In this document: piece after piece, positions 1 to 7,478 of the stretch | Position numbering within the stretch: the stretch's first letter is position 1 | Layout of the letters: every line of letters starts with the position of its first letter | Assembly: GCF_019331775.1 (NCBI RefSeq) | Contig: NZ_JAHBBD010000025.1 | Coordinates: forward strand, 1 to 33,286 | Direction: 5' to 3' | From: Bifidobacterium phasiani | Lineage (GTDB): Bacteria > Actinomycetota > Actinomycetes > Actinomycetales > Bifidobacteriaceae | Length of the DNA: 33,286 nt | The notes under the pieces: generated by a model | Database searches by the model: none | Told to the model about the DNA's origin: nothing | Seen by the model: the letters and a program-made list of their open reading frames with translations, nothing else | Position numbers and translations under genes: made by a program

Positions 1-67
1 CGACCAGCCACTCGACCCCACCCGCAACTACCAACCCATCATCCCCCACCCCAACCGTCAACCATGA
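1..67 (+). CDS. possible C-terminal tail of an upstream gene (partial)
   Basis: Frame 2 is open from the window edge to a TGA at 65-67 and would give a 21-residue proline- and asparagine-rich tail. The product is not recognised and the fragment is too short to assign. The stretch could equally be non-coding. It runs directly into the 23-bp tandem repeats, whose first unit contains the stop. Confidence 0.22.
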   Translation, partial: DQPLDPTRNYQPIIPHPNRQP

Positions 68-129
68 CCCAGGACAGAAGTAAACCATGCCCCAAGACAC
101 CCGACAACCATGCCCCAAGACATTACAGA
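61..129. repeat. three tandem 23-bp repeats
   Basis: Three units start at 61, 84 and 107. Each opens with ACCATG followed by a CCCAAGACA-like block. Units two and three share their first 16 bases (ACCATGCCCCAAGACA), and unit one is more diverged. The spacing is exactly 23 bp. No function is evident. Confidence 0.6.
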
Positions 130-155
130 ACCTCCAGGAGTCGATTCCGGGTGCA

Positions 156-181
156 CCGTACCGTACCACGGTACGGTACGG
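156..181. repeat. palindrome P1, 12-bp arms
   Basis: Left arm CCGTACCGTACC (156-167) and right arm GGTACGGTACGG (170-181) are perfectly complementary around a 2-nt centre. Each arm is itself a near-repeat of CCGTA. The 22 bases at 158-179 recur unchanged at 218-239, so P1 and P2 are direct copies exactly 60 bp apart. This looks like paired protein-binding sites or a small repetitive element rather than a terminator, because a 2-nt loop is too tight for an RNA hairpin. Confidence 0.75.
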
Positions 182-216
182 AATCAGAATCGTTGGTATT
201 CCGCCATTGTTATTGG

Positions 217-240
217 GGTACCGTACCACGGTACGGTACC
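217..240. repeat. palindrome P2, 11-bp arms, copy of P1
   Basis: GGTACCGTACC (217-227) and GGTACGGTACC (230-240) form a perfect inverted repeat with AC at the centre. A degenerate third member lies at 275-288 (CGCGCC, AC, GGCGCG) and is preceded by the same ACCGTAC. The three centres are spaced 60 and 53 bp apart. Confidence 0.75.
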
Positions 241-426
241 GCGCGGCCCATGAGGCGCGTCGGAGGGACCGTACCGCGCCACGGCGCGCGATGAAGGATG
301 AAGGGGCAGACGGCGTCGACCCGGCGGACGTCGCGCCGGGATTCATATCGCCCGACCGGACCGGCGGCGCTTGATGCACAAGCCGAGTACCGAGACGCCC
401 GACCGGGATCAGCGGCACCGTTCGAT

Positions 427-464
427 CGACCGGTTGATTGATCGGTCAAGCAATCAACCGGTCG
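427..464 (-). terminator. hairpin downstream of the SixA-type gene
   Basis: Perfect 14-bp inverted repeat (427-440 and 451-464, arm CGACCGGTTGATTG) with a 10-nt loop. It begins 19 bp past the stop of the minus-strand phosphatase gene, so termination is the simplest reading. No T-run follows on the minus strand, and an operator role cannot be excluded. Confidence 0.45.
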
Positions 465-482
465 GCGCGATTCCGACGCCGT

Positions 483-1040
483 TCAGTCGAAATCCTTGGG
501 GTTGATGACCGCGAGCAGCTTGCCGGAACGGATCTGCCACTTGGAGAACGGCTCGTCCGAGCCGAAGATCACGACGCCCGCGGTCGACAGCCCCAGATTG
601 AGCAGGTCGAGCAGCGAGGGGTCGGAGTCCTCGGAGGCCAGCCACTGGCAGCTGATCGACACGGTCGGCTCATGGCCGAGCACCATGAGCACGCGCACCT
701 TGTCCTTGGTCTGCGAGATCTCGTCGAACACGGCCTGCACACCGCCCTCGTACAGGCTCTGGCGGTAGTCGACCTTCGGATGGTCGCCGAAGGTCTTCAG
801 CATCCGCTCGCAGGTCTGCAGCGCGCGTGCGGCGCCCGAGCAGGCGATGCGGTCGGGGACCAGCTTGAGTTCGGCGAGCCCCTTGGCGACCTTCTTCGCC
901 TGCTTGTGCCCCTTGTCGGCCAGTTCGCGGTCCCGGTCGCCGCCCTGCCCGATGGGCTCGGCCTTGCCGTGCCTCATGATGATGAGGATGTGCCGGTAGT
1001 CCTTCGCCGTTTTCGACAGCTTCTTGAGATTGACGCCCAT
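483..1040 (-). CDS. SixA-type histidine phosphatase family protein
   Basis: A 185-residue member of the histidine phosphatase (phosphoglycerate mutase-like) superfamily, closest in layout to the phosphohistidine phosphatase SixA. The nucleophile motif MRHGKAEP lies at residues 22-29 (Arg23-His24-Gly25), SGAARALQT around 68-76, and the second catalytic His in LGHEP at 121-125. SixA proteins are about 160 residues, so this one has a modest N-terminal extension. The ATG start is preceded by GTGAGGAG at a suitable distance. Such enzymes remove phosphate from histidine or small phosphoesters in the cytosol; the substrate here is unknown. It is the last gene of a minus-strand series and sits 276 bp downstream of trmI, with a hairpin between them. 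Confidence 0.88.
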   Translation of the reverse strand: MGVNLKKLSKTAKDYRHILIIMRHGKAEPIGQGGDRDRELADKGHKQAKKVAKGLAELKLVPDRIACSGAARALQTCERMLKTFGDHPKVDYRQSLYEGGVQAVFDEISQTKDKVRVLMVLGHEPTVSISCQWLASEDSDPSLLDLLNLGLSTAGVVIFGSDEPFSKWQIRSGKLLAVINPKDFD

Positions 1041-1134
1041 GATGCACGCTCCTCACGTATGTTCTTGTGATTTCATTGTCGCAGATGACGGCCCCCGACG
1101 TGGCGGCGCCGCGGTCCGTCGTCGAATCAGGTAG

Positions 1135-1167
1135 CCGGCGGCCGGCGGCTACGTCGCCGGCCGCCGG
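1135..1167 (-). terminator. GC-rich hairpin, probable trmI terminator
   Basis: A perfect 13-bp stem (1135-1147 and 1155-1167, arm CCGGCGGCCGGCG) with a 7-nt loop, about 150 bp downstream of the trmI stop and before the phosphatase gene. No T-tract follows. The rest of 1041-1316 shows no gene. Confidence 0.5.
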
Positions 1168-1316
1168 ACCATCCCCGCGCCTTCCGCCCGATGACGTCCG
1201 ATCCATCGCGTATGGCGGGAGACCGCAGGGGATGCCGCGCCCGGACGCGGAACGCGACGCCGTCCCGCTGCATGGGCCCGCACCGGGATGTCGGCGGCGC
1301 CGTGCCCGGCCACAGG

Positions 1317-2570
1317 TCACACCGCCGTGCCGACGCCATCCGGGGCGTCGCCGGCTTCGGCCTCCCGGCTGCTCCCCCCGGTTGGCGCGCCCGTGCCGTC
1401 CGGGGCGTCGCCGGCCGTTGAGGACTTGGCTGGATTCGCGCCACCGACCATTGGGTCCTCGGCAGCGGCCGTACCGCCGGCCGGTGCATCCCCGGCGGGA
1501 TCCGTGCCGGCGGTCGCAGCGCCGAGCGCGGCGACCTGACGGTCCAGGTCGCGCAGCACCTTGCGCAGCTTGCGGTCGGAGATGTCGCGCAGCTCGAGGT
1601 CCTCCAGCTGCGCCGCGCGCTCCTCGGGCGTCATGGCGTCGATGTCGCTGGTCGTGTCCTTGGCGCCGTGCTCGCGCTTGCGCAGCGCGTCGAACCCCTC
1701 GGCCATGGCGCGCGAGACCACCAGGAACCCGGTGTGTCCGATCATCTGGTGGTCGGGGCGCACGGCCAGACCCTGCGCCTTCCAGCTGCGCTCCATCGTC
1801 TCCTGGATGTCCGGCTCGGTCCAAATCGACGACTCGCGCAGCGCCTCGGCCAGGCGGCTGATCTGCGTGGTCGTCGTCACGTAGCACACGAGTACGCCGC
1901 CCGGGGCGATGACGCGGTACGCCTGTTCGAGGCGGTTCCACGGGTCGAGCATGTCGAGCGTGATCCGGTCGAAGGAATGCGCCTCAAGCCCCGCGGCGAC
2001 GGTGTCGAAGTCGCCGGTCAGCAGATTCCACCACTCCGGGCGGCGGCCGTAGTACACGGTCGCATTGGCCTCGGCCACCCGTGCGAAGTCCGGGCGCATC
2101 TCGATCGTGGTCAGGCGGCCCGACTCCCCCACGGCGTCCAGCAGGTTGAGGCTCATGGCCCCGGAGCCGGCGCCGGACTCCAGCACCGACATGCCCGAAC
2201 GGATGTCGCCGAGCTGGATGACCTGCGCGATGTCCTTGGGATACATGATCTGCGCGCCGCGTGGCATCGACAGCACATAGTCGGCGAGCCTCGGGCGCAT
2301 GACCGCGAACTGCCATCCGCCGATGGCGCGCGTGCCCTTCCACGGCTTGCCGGAATCCCGTTCGGGATGCCGGGCGTTGATCTGCGACTCCCGTTTGGCG
2401 CTCACCGTCACGGTCACGCTGCCCTCGGAGGCGCCGATGACGGCGTCGTGCAGGATCAGCCCATGCTCGGTCTGCGTGGTGCCGCCGGGCACGAGCTGGT
2501 CGGTGATCTTCTTGCCCCGGCGGTCGGTGAACTGGACCTTCTCCCCCGCCTGCAGCGGACCTGTGCGCAT
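1317..2570 (-). CDS. trmI: tRNA (adenine-58-N1)-methyltransferase TrmI
   Basis: A 417-residue S-adenosylmethionine-dependent methyltransferase that makes m1A58 in the T-loop of tRNA, normally as a homotetramer. The N-terminal small domain (about 1-75) is followed by the Rossmann fold with the SAM-binding segment VLESGAGSGAMS at 129-140 and the LDMLDPW active-site strand near 206. Actinobacterial TrmI is usually about 280-350 residues. The extra length here is a low-complexity Ala/Gly/Asp/Pro tail from about residue 350, with AGDAP-type motifs repeated three times. The ATG is preceded by AAAGGA. It starts 39 bp after the stop of the ABC exporter subunit, so it may share that transcript. The family call is secure; the tail is unlikely to be catalytic. 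Confidence 0.93.
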   Translation of the reverse strand: MRTGPLQAGEKVQFTDRRGKKITDQLVPGGTTQTEHGLILHDAVIGASEGSVTVTVSAKRESQINARHPERDSGKPWKGTRAIGGWQFAVMRPRLADYVLSMPRGAQIMYPKDIAQVIQLGDIRSGMSVLESGAGSGAMSLNLLDAVGESGRLTTIEMRPDFARVAEANATVYYGRRPEWWNLLTGDFDTVAAGLEAHSFDRITLDMLDPWNRLEQAYRVIAPGGVLVCYVTTTTQISRLAEALRESSIWTEPDIQETMERSWKAQGLAVRPDHQMIGHTGFLVVSRAMAEGFDALRKREHGAKDTTSDIDAMTPEERAAQLEDLELRDISDRKLRKVLRDLDRQVAALGAATAGTDPAGDAPAGGTAAAEDPMVGGANPAKSSTAGDAPDGTGAPTGGSSREAEAGDAPDGVGTAV

Positions 2571-2609
2571 ATGCGTCCTTTCTGGGTGTGCGATGGCCGG
2601 CGGCCTCGG

Positions 2610-4538
2610 CTATTCCTCATCGATGGTACCGCCGTTGGCGAACTGGGCGTGGTACAGGTCGGCGTAGGCGCCGCCACTGGCCAGCAGTTCGTCGTGCGTG
2701 CCCTGTTCGACGATCGAGCCGTGGTCGACGACGAGGATCAGATCCGCGTCGCGGATGGTGGAGAGCCGGTGGGCGATGACGAAGCTGGTGCGTCCCTTGC
2801 GCAGCCGGTTCATCGCCTGCTGCACGAGCACTTCGGTGCGGGTGTCGACCGAGCTGGTCGCCTCGTCGAGAATGAGGATATCCGGCGCCGACAGGAACGC
2901 GCGGCAGATGGTGAGCAGCTGGCGCTCGCCCTGGCTGAGCTCGGCGGTGTCGTCCTTGAGCACCGTGTCGTACCCGTCGGGCAGACGCCGCACGAACTCG
3001 TCGACGTGGCAGGCCCGCGCCCCCTCGACCATCCGGTCCTCGTCGATGGCGTCGCCCTCGTGCAGGCCGTACAGCAGGTTGTCGCGGATGGTGCCGTCGA
3101 ACAGCCAGGTGTCCTGCAGCACCATGCCGAAATGCCGGCGCAGGTCGTGACGGGTCATGTCGCGCGTGTCCACGCCGTCGATGGTGATGCGGCCGCCCTG
3201 GATCTCGTAGAAGCGCATGAGCAGGTTCACCAGCGTGGTCTTGCCCGCGCCGGTCGGCCCGACGATCGCGACGGTCTGCCCGGGCCGGGCCTCCAGCGAC
3301 AGGTCCTCGATCAGCGGCTCGTCCGGATCGTAGCTGAACCGCACATGCTCGAACCTGACCAGGCCGCGCACGTCCTCGATGTCGGTCGTATGCCCGCGCT
3401 CCGGCTCCTCCTCGTCCTCGTCGAGGAACTCGAAGATGCGTTCGGCGGAGGCCAGCGAGCTCTGCAGGATGGTGGCCATCGAGCTGAGCTGGCCCAGCGG
3501 CTGCGACAGCTGGCGCGAATACTGCGAGAACGCCTGCAGGTCGCCGAGCGACATCGTGCCGGAGAGCACCTTCAGTCCGCCGACCACGACCACGATGACG
3601 AAGTTGAGATTGCCGAAGAACTGCGTCACCGGCATGTTGACGCCGGAGATCAGCGTGGCCATGAACGAGCTGTCGTACAGCTCGCGGTTGCGCCGGTCGA
3701 ACTCGTCGATCGCCTCCTGCTCCTGGCCGTAGGCGCGGATCACCATGTGCCCGGAGAACATCTCCTCCACCTGGCTGTTCACCGTGCCGGTCGCGTTCCA
3801 CTGACGGACGTAGTACGGCTGGGACCTGCGGATAATCAGGTAGGCGACGCCCAGCAGGAACGGGATCACGATCAACGAGATGAGCAGCAGCGTCGGCGAG
3901 AGCGCGAGCATCATGGCCACCGTGCCGATGATCGAGAACAGCGAGAAGATGAGCTCGCCGAGCACCTGCTGCAGCGACTGGCCGATGTTGTCGACGTCGT
4001 TGGTGGTCCGGCTCATCACCTCGCCGCGGGGCACGCGGTCGAAGTAGCGCAGCGGCAGCCGGTCGAGCTTGTCCTCGATCTGGCGGCGCATGCGGTACAC
4101 CGCGTTTGACACGAGCCGGGTCAGCGTCCAGCCCTGCAGCCAGCGCAGGCACACGGTGCACACGAACACGCATGCGGTGACGCCGAGGATCATGGCGACC
4201 CGGGCGAAGTCCACGCCCTCGCCCGGACGGATGTCCATCGAGGCGACCATGTCGACCATGTCGCCCTGGCCGTTGGCCTCCAGCGCGGCGATGGCCTCCT
4301 GCTTGGTGGCGCCCGCCGGCAGCATCTTCGAGATCACGCCCTCGAAGAGCACGTTGGTGGCCCGCCCCATGATCCACGGGCCGAGCACCATCGTGACGGT
4401 GGCCAGGCCGCATGCGGCGATGACGATGACGACGCGCAGCCGGTCCTGCAGCACATAGCCGACCAGCCGCCTGAGCGTATGCGTGCGCGGCCTGCTCGTG
4501 GTCGGCGCCCCGCCGCGTCCCTGTCCGTGTCCGGGCAT
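2610..4538 (-). CDS. ABC exporter half-transporter, consensus NBD subunit
   Basis: A 642-residue fused permease/ATPase of the ABCB-like multidrug exporter type: six predicted helices in roughly the first 360 residues, then a nucleotide-binding domain. Walker A is GPTGAGKTT (~426), Walker B LILDEATSSVD with a canonical catalytic Glu (~556), and the H-loop AHRLST (~587). The signature motif is LSQGE rather than LSGGQ (~533). With the upstream gene this matches asymmetric heterodimers such as LmrCD, BmrCD and TM287/288. The ATG shares its A with the partner's TGA (TGATG), indicating translational coupling. Substrates cannot be read from sequence; drugs, lipids or peptides are all possible. Confidence 0.92.
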   Translation of the reverse strand: MPGHGQGRGGAPTTSRPRTHTLRRLVGYVLQDRLRVVIVIAACGLATVTMVLGPWIMGRATNVLFEGVISKMLPAGATKQEAIAALEANGQGDMVDMVASMDIRPGEGVDFARVAMILGVTACVFVCTVCLRWLQGWTLTRLVSNAVYRMRRQIEDKLDRLPLRYFDRVPRGEVMSRTTNDVDNIGQSLQQVLGELIFSLFSIIGTVAMMLALSPTLLLISLIVIPFLLGVAYLIIRRSQPYYVRQWNATGTVNSQVEEMFSGHMVIRAYGQEQEAIDEFDRRNRELYDSSFMATLISGVNMPVTQFFGNLNFVIVVVVGGLKVLSGTMSLGDLQAFSQYSRQLSQPLGQLSSMATILQSSLASAERIFEFLDEDEEEPERGHTTDIEDVRGLVRFEHVRFSYDPDEPLIEDLSLEARPGQTVAIVGPTGAGKTTLVNLLMRFYEIQGGRITIDGVDTRDMTRHDLRRHFGMVLQDTWLFDGTIRDNLLYGLHEGDAIDEDRMVEGARACHVDEFVRRLPDGYDTVLKDDTAELSQGERQLLTICRAFLSAPDILILDEATSSVDTRTEVLVQQAMNRLRKGRTSFVIAHRLSTIRDADLILVVDHGSIVEQGTHDELLASGGAYADLYHAQFANGGTIDEE

Positions 4539-6268
4539 CAGTCCACCTCCCCGTTCCTCAGCTGCGAATCCGCGATCTCGCGGTACGTCGCGCAGTCGCG
4601 CAGCAGCTCCTCATGGCGCCCGCGCCCGGCGATGCGCCCGTTGTCCATGACGATGATCTCGTCGGCGTCCATCACCGTGGAGATGCGCTGCGCGACGATG
4701 ATGACGGCCGCATCGCGGGTGATCGGCCTGAGCGCCTCGCGCAGCGCGCGGTCGGTCGCGAAGTCCAGCGCCGAGAACGAGTCGTCGAAGGTGAAGATCC
4801 TCGGGTCGCGCATGATGGCGCGCGCGATGCACAGGCGCTGGCGCTGGCCGCCGGAGAAGTTCGTGCCGCCCTGGGCCACCGGCGCGTCCAGTCCGTCGGG
4901 ATGCTCCCTGACGAACCCGTCGGACTGCGCGATCCGCAGCGCCCGCCACATCGCGGCCTCGTCGGCGCTCCGGTCGCCGAACCGCAGGTTCGAGGCGACG
5001 GTGCCGCTGAACAGCAGCGCCTTCTGCGGCACGGTGCCGAACAGCGCGGCGAGCTCGTGCGGATCGTAGTCGCGCACGTCGTGGCCGTCGACGAGGATCT
5101 GGCCCTGCGTCGCGTCGAACATGCGCTGCGCCAGACGGATGATGGTCGACTTGCCCGAGCCGGTCGAGCCGATGATCGCCAGCGTCCGGCCCGGCCGCAC
5201 GGTGAAGCTCACGTCGTCGAGCACCGGCTCCTCGGCGCCCGGATAGCGGAACGAGACATGGCGGAACTCCACGACGCCCCGGGGATCGGTCGGATGGTAC
5301 GGATGCTCGGGCGCGGTGATCGAGGAGGTCGTGTCGCACACCTCGTTGATGCGCCTGGCCGAGACCATGGCGCGCGGGATCATCACCGACATCATCGCCG
5401 CCATCATCAGGCTCATCAGGATCATCATGAGGTACTGGATGAACGCCTGCAGACTGCCGATCTGCATGCCGCCGGCGTCGATGCGCAGCCCGCCGAACCA
5501 CATGATCGCGATGTTCGAGCAGTTGATGATGAACATCATCAGCGGCATCATCAGGCTCATCAGGCGGCCCACGCCCACCATCGTGTCGCGCAGCGCCGCA
5601 TTGCCCCGCCCGAAGCGCTCGGCCTCGGTGCGTTCGCGGGTGAACGCGCGGATCACGCGCACGCCGGTGATCTGCTCGCGCACGATGCGGTTGAGGTTGT
5701 CGAGCCGCTCCTGCAGCTGGCCGAACAGCGGGCGCATGCGGCCCATGAGCAGCAGCGCCACGACGAGCACGACCGGGATGATGACCACCAGCAGCCACGT
5801 CAGCGTCGCGTCCTGGCGGACCGCCAGCGCGATGCCGCCGACGAACATGATCGGCGCCTGCAGGATCACGGCGAAGCCCTGGTAGAACATCATCTGGACC
5901 TGCTGCACGTCGTTGGTCGCGCGGGTGATCAGCGAGCCGGCGGAGAACCGCTCCACCTCCTGCAGCGAGAAGCCCTCCACGGCCCTGAAGTAGTCGCGCC
6001 GCACCTCGTAGCCCAGCCGCATCGCCAGGCGTGACGAGAAGTACGTGGCGACGATCGCGGCGATGATCTGCAGCACGCTGAAGCCCAGCATGATCGCGCC
6101 GTAGCGGTAGATCTCGGCGCTGGAGCCGGAGGCGACGCCGCGGTTGATGATGTCGGCGTTGAGGTTCGGCAGGTACAGCGCCAGCAGCGCCTGCGCGATC
6201 TGGAACACCATCAGCGCGGCGACCTGCCCCTTGTAGGCGCGCAGATAGCGTGTCATGATGCGGAACAT
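4538..6268 (-). CDS. ABC exporter half-transporter, degenerate NBD subunit
   Basis: A 576-residue permease/ATPase fusion and the upstream partner in the exporter pair. The six-helix domain covers about residues 1-320. The NBD has Walker A GSTGSGKST (~369) and a standard FSGGQ signature (~471). The Walker B end reads FDDSFSALD, with Asp in place of the catalytic Glu (~494), and the H-loop His is replaced by Gln (AQRIST, ~525). These substitutions define the non-hydrolysing site of heterodimeric exporters, which pairs with the deviant LSQGE of the partner. The start is supported by GGGAGGAGG just upstream. Promoter elements probably lie in 6269-6360 but none is clear. Confidence 0.92.
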   Translation of the reverse strand: MFRIMTRYLRAYKGQVAALMVFQIAQALLALYLPNLNADIINRGVASGSSAEIYRYGAIMLGFSVLQIIAAIVATYFSSRLAMRLGYEVRRDYFRAVEGFSLQEVERFSAGSLITRATNDVQQVQMMFYQGFAVILQAPIMFVGGIALAVRQDATLTWLLVVIIPVVLVVALLLMGRMRPLFGQLQERLDNLNRIVREQITGVRVIRAFTRERTEAERFGRGNAALRDTMVGVGRLMSLMMPLMMFIINCSNIAIMWFGGLRIDAGGMQIGSLQAFIQYLMMILMSLMMAAMMSVMIPRAMVSARRINEVCDTTSSITAPEHPYHPTDPRGVVEFRHVSFRYPGAEEPVLDDVSFTVRPGRTLAIIGSTGSGKSTIIRLAQRMFDATQGQILVDGHDVRDYDPHELAALFGTVPQKALLFSGTVASNLRFGDRSADEAAMWRALRIAQSDGFVREHPDGLDAPVAQGGTNFSGGQRQRLCIARAIMRDPRIFTFDDSFSALDFATDRALREALRPITRDAAVIIVAQRISTVMDADEIIVMDNGRIAGRGRHEELLRDCATYREIADSQLRNGEVD

Positions 6269-6360
6269 CGCCCGCCTCCTCCCTGGTAGGTCCCCATGCG
6301 GTCACGCCCTCCGCGGCGTCGTCGACGGGCCGGAAGACGTGCGCACCACGCTACACAAGG

Positions 6361-6388
6361 GGGCGGCCCGAAACGGGCCGGGCCGCCC
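6361..6388 (-). terminator. hairpin downstream of the lone ABC ATPase
   Basis: GGGCGGCCC (6361-6369) pairs with GGGCCGCCC (6380-6388). An alternative tight stem CGGCCCG-AAA-CGGGCCG lies inside it. It lies about 80 bp past the stop of the 6468-7316 gene and before the exporter pair, so it probably separates the two transcripts. Confidence 0.5.
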
Positions 6389-6467
6389 GCCATGGTGAGG
6401 CGAGCGGCCCGGGCAAGCCGAAACGACGGCGTGTCACGGACGGTTCCGGCGTCCGACCGGACCGGCG

Positions 6468-7316
6468 TCAGGCGCGGGCGAACGCCGACCAGCGCCCCTG
6501 CGTGCGCGTCACGGACAGCGGCAGGCCGAAGATCGCGCTCAGCCGCTCCGAGGTGAGGCCGTGCTCGAGGTCTCCGGTGTAGACGATGGTGCCCGGCGAG
6601 GGGTCGTTGCCGGCCACGTTGGCCTGGTAGGCGTCGGCCTCGTCGCCGCTCATGCGGCCCATGACGGCCACGTGGTCGAATCCGGTGGGGATCTCCTCCA
6701 GGCGGTGCGTGACCAGCAGCACGGTGCGCTCGACGTCCTCGGCGCCGATGCGGCTGAGCGCGCGCAGCGCGAGCTCGCGGCCGCCCAGGTCCAGGCCGGT
6801 GGTCGGCTCGTCGAGGATGAGCAGGTCCGGGTCGGCCATCAGCGCGCGGCAGATGAGCACGCGCGTGCGCTCGCCCTCGGACAGCTTGAACATCTGCTTG
6901 CCCTCGAGGTAGGCGATGCCGAACTCCTCCATCAGCCCGCGGGCGCGGGCCACGTCCTCGTCGGTGTAGGTGTCGCGCCAGCGGCCCGTGGTCGCCGTGA
7001 GCGCGGTGACCACCGCGTCGAGCGGATCCTCGTTGGGCGGGAACGCGCGCGCCAGCTCGGCCGAGCTCAGCCCGATGCGGTTGCGGTAGGAGAACACGTC
7101 GACCTTGCCGAGCCGGTTGCCCAGAATGTCGACGGTGCCGCTCGACGGGAAGCCGCGCGTGCTCATCATCTGCACCAGGCTCGATTTGCCGATGCCGTTG
7201 GGTCCGAACAGCACCCACTTCTCGCCGCGGCGGATCTCCAGGTTGACTCCGGCGAGGATCACGCGGCGCTGCCTGCGGAACTCAACGTCGGTAAGCTTCA
7301 ATGCGATGTCGTCCAT
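6468..7316 (-). CDS. stand-alone ABC transporter ATP-binding protein
   Basis: A 282-residue ABC ATPase without a fused or adjacent permease. Walker A is GPNGIGKSS (~39), the signature is LSEGE (~146), Walker B LLILDEP (~168), and the H-loop THRLEE (~202). The overall form resembles the ModF/iron-complex-type ATPases that act alone or with distant permeases. The reading frame stays open upstream to 7457, but the ATG at 7316 is preferred: GTGGAG precedes it and family-like sequence (a beta-strand leading to Walker A) starts here. It could be a transporter component or a soluble regulatory ABC protein. Its own hairpin follows and a glgA hairpin precedes it, so it is probably transcribed alone. 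Confidence 0.85.
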   Translation of the reverse strand: MDDIALKLTDVEFRRQRRVILAGVNLEIRRGEKWVLFGPNGIGKSSLVQMMSTRGFPSSGTVDILGNRLGKVDVFSYRNRIGLSSAELARAFPPNEDPLDAVVTALTATTGRWRDTYTDEDVARARGLMEEFGIAYLEGKQMFKLSEGERTRVLICRALMADPDLLILDEPTTGLDLGGRELALRALSRIGAEDVERTVLLVTHRLEEIPTGFDHVAVMGRMSGDEADAYQANVAGNDPSPGTIVYTGDLEHGLTSERLSAIFGLPLSVTRTQGRWSAFARA

Positions 7317-7414
7317 GGACTCCACTGTACTTCGCGCCGCCGCATCCGGCGCGGCCTGTCCGCAGAATGGGTCGCGGCCGTACGCCGCACGCCCGTGCGT
7401 GGCCGGGAACGCGA

Positions 7415-7447
7415 ACGGGAGCCGCTCCGGATCGGAACGGCTCCCGT
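7415..7447 (-). terminator. glgA terminator hairpin
   Basis: ACGGGAGCCG (7415-7424) and CGGCTCCCGT (7438-7447) form a perfect 10-bp stem with a 13-nt loop, 31 bp beyond the glgA stop on the minus strand. The T-tract is weak. Confidence 0.6.
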
Positions 7448-7478
7448 CATATGTCACCCGTGTCGAAGCGCGGCCTTG

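Noticed and set aside
1668..4109. 813-codon plus-strand frame
   Set aside because: Antisense to trmI and the ABC exporter; no recognisable motif.
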